Source: an uncultured beta proteobacterium (GTDB lineage Bacteria; Pseudomonadota; Gammaproteobacteria; Burkholderiales; Burkholderiaceae_C). From it: a stretch of 33,378 bases of DNA. Positions 1 through 9,181 of this stretch are shown in pieces; the first letter of the stretch is position 1; each line of letters opens with the position of its first letter. The notes beneath the pieces are model-generated. The model was not told the origin of the DNA. It saw nothing but the letters and a program-made list of their open reading frames with translations, and searched no databases. The stretch covers positions 1 through 33,378 of the forward strand of contig CAITZZ010000002.1 in the NCBI GenBank assembly GCA_903897005.1, read 5' to 3'. Both the position numbers and the translations under genes were made by a program.

Positions 1-56
1 CGATTGATGTGGTTACTCTTCCCTTAGAAGTTATCAAGTCTTGGGATATAACAGTA

Positions 57-1424
57 TTAAATCTGCCGTTTGACACCAAAGCGCACCGTCTTGCGTTCTT
101 CAGGAGTCAATTTCGCCATCAAATTCTTGGTGGCCCACATCGAGCCGTGACGAGCGATGTCAGACAGTCTGGCAGCATGGTTGATGGTGTCTCCCAGGAC
201 AGTGAACTCAACTTTGGTTTCGATATGAAAGATTCCCAACCATTCCTGCCCCTCGTTGATACCGGTGTTGAGGTACAGATCGTTGACCCAGTTCTTGCGC
301 AATTGCCATTCTTTGCTGATCTTGCGCATCGCTTCCCGAATCTGGTTAGCGCAACGCAGGGCGTTGTAGATGTAATTACTGTCGGGCTGTGGGAAAAAGT
401 AGTAGACCAAGCCATCACCAACGTGCTTGCCGTGGGTACCGTAGTAACTGCGGAAAATGGGCTCCATGGTGGCCCAAATCTGGTTGATCAGCTCAAAATA
501 TTCTTCTGGTGGCAATTCCGAGCAAATACGCACGGAATTCTGCAGATCGGCCACGATCACTGCAACATCGGTAAGCACCGGCAAACGCTTCTTCAGCAAA
601 TTACGGATCACGTCATCGCGTCGTTCCAGCAGCCCCAGTAACCCCTGGTGGCTATCCACATCGTCGGTAAAGACAACAAGTATGCCTTCGCGGAAGTAGG
701 AGGTGTAAACGCGATAGTGCTCGTTCTCGCCGTCTGGCGAACGAAGACAGAGCGGCCACTCTGTGATGGAGCGGGCGGCCTTGTCTGATTCGCGAGATCC
801 GACATTCATGGTGTCGGGCGAACGTTCACGCCCCAACTGCTTGTGCAGTTGTCTAAACGCTTCGAAATTTTCCACGCTCTTGCCATAGACGCCACGGGAA
901 AAGAAATCCAGAACGTAGCGTTCCTTGGTATCAGCAGGTAGACGGTCAAAATCGCCAAGCAGGGAAACCCTGGCTTCTTCGTTGTACCAGGCCAGTTCCA
1001 GGTTGTAGTTAAGCATGTATGCCGGGTAGGGCAGTTTGTCTATGGTGAGGCGCAGCGAACCAGTTTCGGCCATGGGAGCCGCTGTCGACCGCGACACAGC
1101 GCTGTCTGCCGAGCGGCTGTCGCGTTCTCTTTCAAAGCGAGGCGTGGCTGTGGTCTGCGTTGGCGAAGCTTCAAACCCTTCGCGTGACATATGACGGAAG
1201 ATGTCGGCCATGGTGAGTCCTTCTTTTTTCATAAGTTTGATGCGTTCAATACGGTCAATGGCGTCTGGTGGGAAATAGCCAAGTTGTCTGGCGCGCGTGT
1301 TGGAACTGTCATCCGGATTTCGGATTATCGGTTTCGGCAATAAACCCAGGGCTACGTAATTGTGCAATGTAGCGCGCGAGATGCCTGATGTTTCAATGAC
1401 TTCCAGACTGCTCAACATAACCAT
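57..1424 (-). CDS. MerR-type HTH / PAS-like / class III adenylate (guanylate) cyclase fusion protein
   Basis: 455-aa ORF. N-terminus ISRATLHNYVALGLLPKP...GYFPPDAIDRIERIKLMKKEGLTMADI resembles a MerR winged HTH. Middle LPYPAYMLNYNLELAWYNEEA is PAS-like. C-terminus has cyclase motifs VIVADLQNS, GKHVGDGLVYYF and FTVLGDTINHAARL (metal Asp residues, Lys, Asn and Arg positions present). Confidence 0.85.
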   Translation of the reverse strand: MVMLSSLEVIETSGISRATLHNYVALGLLPKPIIRNPDDSSNTRARQLGYFPPDAIDRIERIKLMKKEGLTMADIFRHMSREGFEASPTQTTATPRFERERDSRSADSAVSRSTAAPMAETGSLRLTIDKLPYPAYMLNYNLELAWYNEEARVSLLGDFDRLPADTKERYVLDFFSRGVYGKSVENFEAFRQLHKQLGRERSPDTMNVGSRESDKAARSITEWPLCLRSPDGENEHYRVYTSYFREGILVVFTDDVDSHQGLLGLLERRDDVIRNLLKKRLPVLTDVAVIVADLQNSVRICSELPPEEYFELINQIWATMEPIFRSYYGTHGKHVGDGLVYYFFPQPDSNYIYNALRCANQIREAMRKISKEWQLRKNWVNDLYLNTGINEGQEWLGIFHIETKVEFTVLGDTINHAARLSDIARHGSMWATKNLMAKLTPEERKTVRFGVKRQI

Positions 1425-1425
1425 T

Positions 1426-1436
1426 TGTACTGTACA
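1426..1436. promoter_or_regulatory. 11-nt palindrome TGTAC-T-GTACA abutting the MerR-cyclase start codon; candidate operator
   Basis: Direct reading of TGTACTGTACA, 1 nt from the ATG (minus strand, 1424..1422). Function is inferred. Confidence 0.35.
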
Positions 1437-1601
1437 GGTGCACTCCGCATATTTAGACAGCCCGATATTGACGCCGACCCGCTACTGCTGTCAATCGCCG
1501 CTCACATTGTTATAGCGTTAGGGCTTGATTGTGTTGCGAACCAGCAACGATTTGGACGATTCAATCATCATGTGATTGGACTGGATCGCAACCTCACTTA
1601 G

Positions 1602-1646
1602 ACAGTTCAACTGTTCAAACGCCTCCCGTTTGACGCATTTGAGGCG
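1602..1646. repeat. Cluster of overlapping inverted repeats between the SPFH gene and the MerR-cyclase gene
   Basis: ACAGTT-c-AACTGT (1602-1614); TCAAACG-cctcc-CGTTTGA (1615-1621/1627-1633); CGCCTC...GAGGCG (1620-1625/1641-1646). The last two overlap and are mutually exclusive. Confidence 0.6.
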
Positions 1647-1667
1647 ACGAAAGGCCGGTGAGCGCAA

Positions 1668-2579
1668 CTAGCTTTTTATTGCCTGAACCATCTTCATGGC
1701 CGAGGCAATCAGCGCCGATACTTCGGTCATGTTGCTCGGCACGATCAGCGTGGTACTGGCATCTGACGCGACTTTGGAATAGGCCTCAACGGCTTTTTCG
1801 GCTACCTTGAGCTGCACAGCCTCGGCACCGCCGGGTTGACGGATGGCCGCCGCAATCCTCTCAATCGCCTCCGCGGTGGCCTGGGCTACGGCTGTGATCG
1901 ACTGCGCTTCTCCCTGCGCCCGGTTGATGACGGCCTGCTTTTCGCCTTCGGAACGCTGAATGAAGGCCTCGCGCTCGCCGGTGGCAATGTTGATCTGCTC
2001 CTGACGCCGCCCCTCGGAGGCGGCGATCAGCGCACGTTTTTCCCGTTCCGCCGTAATTTGCTGCTGCATGGCGTGCAATATTTCTTTGGGCGGCGTCAGG
2101 TCCTTGATCTCGTAGCGCAGCACCTTGACGCCCCAGTTCAAGGCCGCCTCGTCAATGGCCTGCACGACCTGGGCATTGATGATGTCGCGCTCTTCAAAAG
2201 TCTTGTCGAGTTCGAGTTTGCCTATGACCGAGCGCAGCGAGGTCTGCGCCAACTGCGAGATCGCTGTGATGTAGTTGCTCGATCCATAGCTGGCGCGCAT
2301 CGCATCCGTTACCTGGAAATACAGGATGCCATCGACCTGCAACTGCGTGTTGTCGCGTGTGATGCAGACCTGGCTTGCGATGTCCAGCGGGATCTCCTTG
2401 AGCACGTGTTTGTAGGCCACCTTGTCCACAAACGGCATCAGAAAACTCAAACCCGGACTCAGTGTTCCGTTGTATTTCCCGAGGCGTTCGACGACCCAGG
2501 CGTGCTGCTGTGGCACGACCTTGACCGACTGCGTGATGAAAACGACGGCGATGACGAACAAAACAAGGGCGATTTCCAT
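1668..2579 (-). CDS. SPFH/Band 7 (stomatin/paraslipin, QmcA-like) membrane protein
   Basis: MEIALVLFVIAVVFITQSVKVVPQQHAWVVERLGKY...GTLSPGLSFLMPFVDKV and the AEREKRALIAASEGRRQEQINIATGEREA coiled region are typical SPFH features. ATG at 2579 preferred over the TTG at 2582. Confidence 0.93.
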   Translation of the reverse strand: MEIALVLFVIAVVFITQSVKVVPQQHAWVVERLGKYNGTLSPGLSFLMPFVDKVAYKHVLKEIPLDIASQVCITRDNTQLQVDGILYFQVTDAMRASYGSSNYITAISQLAQTSLRSVIGKLELDKTFEERDIINAQVVQAIDEAALNWGVKVLRYEIKDLTPPKEILHAMQQQITAEREKRALIAASEGRRQEQINIATGEREAFIQRSEGEKQAVINRAQGEAQSITAVAQATAEAIERIAAAIRQPGGAEAVQLKVAEKAVEAYSKVASDASTTLIVPSNMTEVSALIASAMKMVQAIKS

Positions 2580-2591
2580 CAATTTCTCCTG

Positions 2592-3017
2592 TCACAGTTT
2601 TTTTACAATCAAACGGCTGCCGATCACTTCCACGATGCTGTGCTTGCCCGGCACGGCGCTGGCACCAGGTGCCAGAGAAACGTTCCAGCTGGCACCCCGG
2701 TATTTCACCACGCTGTTGGCGTCGCTGTCCCAGGCGTCAACCTGCACGGTCCCGCCAATATCAAGGTTCACGTCGTGATTGGCGGTAGCCGGTGCAGCGG
2801 CAGGTTGGACCTGTCGATAAAAGCGCCACGCGATGACCGAGCCACCTCCAAGGGCGGCAGCGACCAACCACTGGACAGCCAGGCTGGCGCCCAGATGCGC
2901 GGCGATCGCGGCGGCAACCAGGCCGAACGCGACCATCAGCAAGTAGAACGTGCCCGTCATGAGTTCGGTGGCAACAAGCACCCCTGCAAACACCCACCAG
3001 ATTGTGGATTGGCTCAT
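2592..3017 (-). CDS. NfeD family protein
   Basis: Two hydrophobic N-terminal segments followed by an OB-fold-like C-terminus (GGTVQVDAWDSDANSVVKYRGASWNVSL), immediately upstream of the SPFH gene. Start set at MSQSTIWW. Confidence 0.85.
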   Translation of the reverse strand: MSQSTIWWVFAGVLVATELMTGTFYLLMVAFGLVAAAIAAHLGASLAVQWLVAAALGGGSVIAWRFYRQVQPAAAPATANHDVNLDIGGTVQVDAWDSDANSVVKYRGASWNVSLAPGASAVPGKHSIVEVIGSRLIVKKL

Positions 3018-3146
3018 ATCTGCCTCAGTTGTGTTGGTATCGCCACATTTTGCGCCAAAAGCTCCCACGCTCCCAGGGTAAGGCCGATTTAGTCCTTACA
3101 CTTCGCGCCTGTTTATGTGTTTTTGCGCGCCTGGCTGGAGATTTCA

Positions 3147-5435
3147 ATGAAGTTCCGTTTTCCCATCGTCATCATCGATGAAGACTTCCGTTCCGAGAAC
3201 ACCTCCGGCCTGGGCATTCGCGCACTGGCTCAGGCGATTGAATCTGAAGGGTTTGAGGTGCTGGGGGTGACCAGTTACGGCGATCTCAGCCAGTTCGCCC
3301 AACAACAGAGCCGTGCCAGTGCCTTTATTCTCTCCATCGACGATGAAGAATTTACGCCCGGACCCGACCTGGATCCCGCGGTCTTGAACTTGCGTCATTT
3401 CATCGAGGAGGTGCGACGCAAGAACCTCGATGTGCCGATCTACATCTACGGTGAAACGAAGACTTCGCGCCATCTTCCCAATGACATTCTGCGCGAACTG
3501 CATGGCTTCATCCACATGTTTGAGGATACGCCGGAATTCGTCGCCCGCCATATCATCCGCGAAGCCAAGAGTTACCTCGAAGGCGTGCAGCCGCCGTTCT
3601 TCAAGGCCTTGCTGGACTACGCTGAAAATGGCTCCTACTCATGGCATTGCCCCGGTCACTCCGGCGGCGTGGCCTTCCTCAAAAGTCCGGTCGGACAGAT
3701 GTATCACCAGTTTTATGGCGAGAACATGTTGCGGGCCGACGTTTGCAACGCCGTCGAGGAACTGGGCCAGTTGCTGGACCATGACGGGGCGATTGGCAAG
3801 AGTGAGCGCAACGCGGCGCGCATCTTTAATGCCGACCATTGCTTCTTTGTCACCAACGGCACCAGCACCAGCAACAAGATGGTGTGGCATCACACCGTGG
3901 CGCCCAACGACGTGGTCGTGGTCGACCGGAACTGCCACAAGTCGATCCTTCATGCCATCATCATGACCGGCGCCATTCCGGTTTTCCTGAAGCCTACGCG
4001 TAACCACTTCGGCATCATCGGGCCCATCCCCAAAGGCGAATTTGAGCCAGAGGCGATCAGGAACAAGATCCGGACGAACCCGCTGATTCGCCAGCACCTG
4101 CAGGACGCTGATGTCGGCAAGATCAAACCCCGCGTACTGACGCTCACGCAGTCAACCTACGACGGGGTGCTGTACAACACCGAGACCGTGAAGGGCTTGC
4201 TCGATGGCTATGTGGAGAACATCCACTTTGATGAAGCCTGGTTGCCGCATGCCGCCTTCCATCCGTTTTACGGCAGCTACCATGCGATGGGGAAGAACCG
4301 GGCACGTCCCAGGCATGCCATGGTTTATGCCACCCAGTCCTTGCATAAATTGCTGGCCGGCATCAGTCAGGCCAGTCACGTCCTGGTGCAGGACTCGCAG
4401 ACCGTCAAACTCGACAAACACCTCTTCAACGAGGCTTACCTGATGCATACCAGCACCAGTCCGCAATACAGCATCATTGCCAGTTGCGACGTCGCGGCAG
4501 CCATGATGGAGCCGCCGGGCGGTACTGCCCTGGTCGAAGAGAGCATCGCTGAGGCCCTCGACTTTCGCCGCGCCATGCGCAAGGTCGATGAAGAGTACGG
4601 CGACGACTGGTGGTTCAAGGTCTGGGGACCGGACAAACTGGTCGACGAGGGTATCGGTCGGGCAGACGACTGGATCATCAAGGGCGAGTCAGCCAAGGCC
4701 AAGGCTGGCGTCAACTGGCACGGTTTTGGCAAGATGGCAGCGGGCTTCAATATGCTCGATCCGATCAAGTCCACCATCGTGACCCCTGGCATGGACCTGA
4801 GTGGCAAGTTCGCCAAGACCGGTATTCCGGCCAGTGTTGTGACCAAGTTCCTGTCCGAGCACGGCGTTGTGGTTGAAAAGACCGGCCTCTACAGTTTCTT
4901 CATCATGTTCACCATCGGCATCACCAAGGGTCGCTGGAACAGCATGTTGACCGCCTTGCAGCAGTTCAAGGATGACTATGCCAAGAATCAGCCCATGTGG
5001 CGGATTCTTCCGGAGTTCTGTCAAAAATACCCGAAATACGAAAACATGGGGCTGGCGGACTTGTGCCAGCATATTCACCAGCTTTATGCCAAGTACGATA
5101 TTGCGCGTTTGACCACGGATATGTACCTGAGCGACCTGACGCCAGCCATGAAGCCCAGCGATGCCTACGCCCATATTGCGCTGCGCAAGACCGAACGGGT
5201 CGAAATTGACGATCTTGAGGGCCGCATTACGGTCGGGCTGGTTACCCCTTACCCGCCCGGCATTCCGCTGCTGATACCCGGCGAAGTATTCAACCGAAAA
5301 ATTGTTGACTATCTGAAGTTTTCACGCGAGTTCAACGCGCGCTGTCCCGGCTTTGAGACCGATATCCACGGCCTGGTGGAAGAAGAGGACAGGGACGGAC
5401 ACCGCCACTACTACGCAGACTGTGTCGTGGCCTAG
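3147..5435 (+). CDS. Orn/Lys/Arg decarboxylase (fold type I, PLP-dependent, with N-terminal wing domain)
   Basis: MKFRFPIVIIDEDFRSENTSGLGIRAL; FHPFYGSYHAMG; ATQSLHKLLAGISQASH (PLP-lysine region); YPPGIPLLIPGE C-terminal motif. Substrate not assignable from sequence alone. Confidence 0.92.
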   Translation: MKFRFPIVIIDEDFRSENTSGLGIRALAQAIESEGFEVLGVTSYGDLSQFAQQQSRASAFILSIDDEEFTPGPDLDPAVLNLRHFIEEVRRKNLDVPIYIYGETKTSRHLPNDILRELHGFIHMFEDTPEFVARHIIREAKSYLEGVQPPFFKALLDYAENGSYSWHCPGHSGGVAFLKSPVGQMYHQFYGENMLRADVCNAVEELGQLLDHDGAIGKSERNAARIFNADHCFFVTNGTSTSNKMVWHHTVAPNDVVVVDRNCHKSILHAIIMTGAIPVFLKPTRNHFGIIGPIPKGEFEPEAIRNKIRTNPLIRQHLQDADVGKIKPRVLTLTQSTYDGVLYNTETVKGLLDGYVENIHFDEAWLPHAAFHPFYGSYHAMGKNRARPRHAMVYATQSLHKLLAGISQASHVLVQDSQTVKLDKHLFNEAYLMHTSTSPQYSIIASCDVAAAMMEPPGGTALVEESIAEALDFRRAMRKVDEEYGDDWWFKVWGPDKLVDEGIGRADDWIIKGESAKAKAGVNWHGFGKMAAGFNMLDPIKSTIVTPGMDLSGKFAKTGIPASVVTKFLSEHGVVVEKTGLYSFFIMFTIGITKGRWNSMLTALQQFKDDYAKNQPMWRILPEFCQKYPKYENMGLADLCQHIHQLYAKYDIARLTTDMYLSDLTPAMKPSDAYAHIALRKTERVEIDDLEGRITVGLVTPYPPGIPLLIPGEVFNRKIVDYLKFSREFNARCPGFETDIHGLVEEEDRDGHRHYYADCVVA

Positions 5436-5453
5436 CTGGCCCGCAAAGCTCCG

Positions 5454-6248
5454 TCAGCCGGCCGGGGTCTCGACGACGGCCACCGCTGTCTGGCTGACGC
5501 CGCAGTCAACATAGGAAATCTGTCCGGTCATTCCGGAGGCCAGATCGCTGAGCAGAAATGCCGCAACGTTGCCAACCTCCTCGATCGTTACATTGCGCCG
5601 CAGTGGGGAAGCATTGGCCGAAATGGACAGCAGACGCCCAAAGTCCTTGATGCCGCTTGCCGCCAGGGTCTTGATGGCACCGGCGCTCAATCCGTTGACG
5701 CGTATGCCCTGCGGTCCCACGGCATCGGCCAGATAGCGCACCGAAGATTCCAGCGATGCTTTGGCCAGACCCATGGTGTTGTAACTCGGCACAACGCGCA
5801 CACCGCCCAGGTAGGTCAGTGTGAGCAGGGACGCCTTGTCAGTGAGATAGGGCAGGGCTGCTTTGGCCATGGCCGGAAAGCTGTAAGCGCTGATGTCGTG
5901 CGCAATGCGGAAATTTTCGCGGCTCAGTCCATCGAGAAAGTTGCCGGCGATAGCCTCACGCGGAGCGTAGCCAATGCTGTGCACAAAGCCGTCGAAGCGT
6001 GGCCAGGTCTGTGTCAGGTCGGCAAAGAGTTTCTCGATCTGCGCATCATCGGCCACGTCACAATCAAATACCAATCTGGAGTCAAAATCTGCCGCAAACT
6101 CGACGATTCGCTCCCTGAAACGTTCGCCGACGTAGCTGAATGCCAGTTCGGCACCTTGTTGGTGGCAAGCCTGCGCGATGCCGTAAGCAATGGACCGCTT
6201 GGACAACACACCGGTTATCAGCAGTTTTTTTCCGCTCAAAAATCCCAT
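5454..6248 (-). CDS. fabI: Enoyl-[acyl-carrier-protein] reductase (NADH)
   Basis: MGFLSGKKLLITGVLSKRSIAYGIA, SIGYAP, YNTMGLAKASLE and RVNGLSAGAIKTLAASGI are FabI signatures. Confidence 0.96.
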   Translation of the reverse strand: MGFLSGKKLLITGVLSKRSIAYGIAQACHQQGAELAFSYVGERFRERIVEFAADFDSRLVFDCDVADDAQIEKLFADLTQTWPRFDGFVHSIGYAPREAIAGNFLDGLSRENFRIAHDISAYSFPAMAKAALPYLTDKASLLTLTYLGGVRVVPSYNTMGLAKASLESSVRYLADAVGPQGIRVNGLSAGAIKTLAASGIKDFGRLLSISANASPLRRNVTIEEVGNVAAFLLSDLASGMTGQISYVDCGVSQTAVAVVETPAG

Positions 6249-6394
6249 ATCTTCCTCTTCGATTGACAGTCAGTTCAGCACGCGATCCATGCTGCCGGTG
6301 AGGAATTGTCGCATGCGGCGCGGTGACTTGCCCTGCTCCGGGCTCAGCGGCGAGGCGGTATGCTAAGGTTGGTTTTTCTATTCGTGGTCAATTT

Positions 6395-9127
6395 ATGAAA
6401 CGTTGTCTTGCGCTTCTCGGCTTCCTGTTTGCCACACTGGGACTCCAGGCCAGTCCCGTGGCGGTGGAGGGTTTTACCCATGTAAAGACCGTCAATAGCA
6501 TTGACGAGTACAGGCTCAATTCAAATGGTTTGCAGGTTCTGCTGCTACCCGAGCATTCGAGCCCGACGCTGACCTTCATGGTGACCTACCGGGTCGGTTC
6601 GAAAAACGAGGTTACCGGCAGCACCGGTGCCACGCACATCCTCGAACATTTGATGTTCAAAGGCACTTCCGAGCGCGACCGCAGCAAGGGCAATAACGTT
6701 GATCAATTGCTCGAACGCACAGGCGCCAGATACAACGCCACGACCTGGCTTGACCGCACCAATTATTATGAAACTCTGGGCAGCGAGCACCTCGCGACCG
6801 TAGTCGACATGGAAGCCGATCGCATGCGCAAACTGCTGCTGCGCGATGAAGATCGTCAACCGGAGATGACGGTGGTGCGCAACGAATTTGAGCGTGGCGA
6901 GAATTCGCCCCTGCAGGCCCTGTACAAGGAAATCTACCAGGCTGCATTTGTGGCCCACCCCTACCATCACAGCACCATTGGGCATCGCAGTGACATCGAA
7001 AAGGTTTCGATCGAAAAACTCCGCGAGTTTTACGACACCTACTATTGGCCCAACAATGCCACTGTTTCCATCATCGGCGACTTTGAAGTGAGCCAGGCGT
7101 TGGCTCTGGTCAAAAAATCCTTCGGCGTCTACCCACGCTCTCCCAAACCGATTCCGACGGTGTATACAGAGGAACCCGCCCAGTCCGGCCCGCGACGCGT
7201 CACAGTCAAGCGTGCGGGACAGCTCGGCGTGCTTGCCCTTGCGCACAAGATTCCGGCAGCAACGCACGCTGACTATGCTGCGCTGGCGCTGCTCAGTGCC
7301 ATTCTGACCGACGGAAAGAACAGTCGCCTGTACAAAGCCGTTACCGACAGGAATCTGGCCACCGAAGTGGAGGCTGATGCAGGCTTTAACAGTGATCCGG
7401 CCTTGCACATCATTTTTGCGCCATTGGCACCCGGTGCCAAGCATGATGAAGTTGAGAAAGCGATCCTGCAGGAGATTGAGCAAATCAAGGCGCAAGGTGT
7501 CTCGGAGACTGAACTCAAGGCGGCGATAGCAAAAAACCTGGCCGATGCGGCGTTCAAGCGCGATGGCTCGTTTGCCATTGCCGGCAATCTTAACGAGTGC
7601 ATTGCCGCGGGCGACTGGTCGCTGTTTTACTCACTGGATGATGCGACTCAAAAGGTTACAACGGCTGATATACAGCGTGTTGCGAGGCTTTATCTGAACG
7701 AAGATCAAAGTACAACCGGCTGGTTCATACCGACGGCAGCGGGCGGTGCAGGCGCGGCCAAGGCCAAAGCATCTCGCATAGACGGGCCGTACTACTACCG
7801 CAAGCCGGAGAACGCCGTCGCTGCGACGGAACCGGCGTTGCCGAGCGGCGCTGGGGCCGCGGACACGGGTGCGAAGATTGCCCCCAAGGCCAAGCGGATG
7901 AAGATTGCCGGGGTGGACGTCATAGCCTACGCCACAGGCGTAAAAAATGTGGTTTCCCTGCGGGCTTCCTTGCCAGCAGGCAAAGGGGCCGGCGCGACCG
8001 GCAATCCGAGCATCCCCACACTGACCGGCATGCTGCTGGATCAGGGTACCCGGAAGCAGGACAAGTTCTCGATCGCTGAAAAGCTGGAAGCGGTCGGTGC
8101 CAGCATCGAGTTCAGAGTTGGAGCCGACCTGCTGGAGATCAGCGCCAAGTCGCTAAGCAAGGATGCGCCGCTTTTGATCAGCCTGATCGCCGAACAGTTG
8201 CGAGCGCCGGCTTTCTCGGCAGAGGAGTTTTCCAAAGCCAAGAAGCAGTTTGCCGGAACTGTCAGGCGCAGTCTGGAGAACACCGATTTCCGGGCCGGCG
8301 AAACCTTTTCCCGTGCCGTCTATCCGCTTGGCCACCCCAATCGGCAGCCCGCGCCTGAGGATTTGCTGGCAGCGATTGAGTCAGCCAGTCTTGAGGACGT
8401 GCTGGCCTTCCACAAGGCCTGGTACGGACCGGAGCAAATGACGCTGGTCTTGGTTGGAGATCTCGATCTGGATCGTTTTCAGGCGGAACTCGGCAAAGCG
8501 TTTGCCGGCTGGCAAGGTGGCAGGAAGGTCGTGCGCACGGCTTTCACGGATTCTGGCAAGCGGACTCCGAATCAGGACGTCGCGCTTGCGGACAAGACCA
8601 GCGTTTCGGTCGTTTTGGGGCAGGCCAGTGGTTTGCACTACAGCGACCCTGACTATCAGGCCTTGCGCCTTGGCACCGCCATTCTGGGCAGCGGCTTTAC
8701 CGGGCGTCTGATGGCCAATGTGCGTGACAAGGAGGGCTTGACCTACGATGTAGGTGCCAGATTGGGCAATGACATGTTCCATGCGGGCGACTGGAGAATC
8801 ACGGCGTCTTTTGCACCAGCGACGCTCGATCAGGGCATTGCGTCGATCCGGCGGCAGCTTGCGCTCTGGTACGAGCAGGGCGTCACGGCTGCTGAATTCG
8901 AAGCGCGAAAGAGCAGTCTGATCGGTTCCTTCAAGGTTGATCTGGCAACCAGCGATGGCATGGCCGGTGCCCTGCTGGCGGCAGTGAATCGGGGGTACGA
9001 ACTGAACTGGCTTGACGACTTCCCCTTGCGGGTCAACGCGCTGACGCTGGCGCAGGTCAACACTGCGATCCGGAAGTATCTCAAGCCCGAGCAGATGATT
9101 CTGGTCAAGGCCGGTACCTTGCCGTAA
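6395..9127 (+). CDS. M16 family zinc metallopeptidase, two M16 halves fused, with signal peptide
   Basis: Start at MKRCLALLGFLFATLGLQAS (signal peptide). HILEH zinc motif in THILEHLMFKGT. The second half (SIPTLTGMLLDQGTRKQDKFSIAEKLEAVGASIEF) resembles M16 but has no HxxEH. Confidence 0.92.
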   Translation: MKRCLALLGFLFATLGLQASPVAVEGFTHVKTVNSIDEYRLNSNGLQVLLLPEHSSPTLTFMVTYRVGSKNEVTGSTGATHILEHLMFKGTSERDRSKGNNVDQLLERTGARYNATTWLDRTNYYETLGSEHLATVVDMEADRMRKLLLRDEDRQPEMTVVRNEFERGENSPLQALYKEIYQAAFVAHPYHHSTIGHRSDIEKVSIEKLREFYDTYYWPNNATVSIIGDFEVSQALALVKKSFGVYPRSPKPIPTVYTEEPAQSGPRRVTVKRAGQLGVLALAHKIPAATHADYAALALLSAILTDGKNSRLYKAVTDRNLATEVEADAGFNSDPALHIIFAPLAPGAKHDEVEKAILQEIEQIKAQGVSETELKAAIAKNLADAAFKRDGSFAIAGNLNECIAAGDWSLFYSLDDATQKVTTADIQRVARLYLNEDQSTTGWFIPTAAGGAGAAKAKASRIDGPYYYRKPENAVAATEPALPSGAGAADTGAKIAPKAKRMKIAGVDVIAYATGVKNVVSLRASLPAGKGAGATGNPSIPTLTGMLLDQGTRKQDKFSIAEKLEAVGASIEFRVGADLLEISAKSLSKDAPLLISLIAEQLRAPAFSAEEFSKAKKQFAGTVRRSLENTDFRAGETFSRAVYPLGHPNRQPAPEDLLAAIESASLEDVLAFHKAWYGPEQMTLVLVGDLDLDRFQAELGKAFAGWQGGRKVVRTAFTDSGKRTPNQDVALADKTSVSVVLGQASGLHYSDPDYQALRLGTAILGSGFTGRLMANVRDKEGLTYDVGARLGNDMFHAGDWRITASFAPATLDQGIASIRRQLALWYEQGVTAAEFEARKSSLIGSFKVDLATSDGMAGALLAAVNRGYELNWLDDFPLRVNALTLAQVNTAIRKYLKPEQMILVKAGTLP

Positions 9128-9166
9128 AATTGCCTTGAAAATCATGGTATTTACGACGTTTTAAGA

Positions 9167-9172
9167 TACAAT
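9167..9172 (+). promoter_or_regulatory. Putative -10 element (TACAAT) for the rimP-nusA-infB operon
   Basis: TACAAT 40 bp downstream of the M16 stop; no clear -35 at 16-18 bp. Confidence 0.4.
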
Positions 9173-9181
9173 CCAGTTTCA

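Noticed and set aside
9-641. 210-aa + strand ORF antisense to the cyclase domain
   Set aside because: The minus-strand frame carries cyclase motifs; this frame is a mirror.
1836-3092. 418-aa + strand ORF antisense to SPFH and NfeD genes
   Set aside because: Opposes two well-supported genes; low-complexity Arg/Asp/Leu/His composition and no recognisable family.
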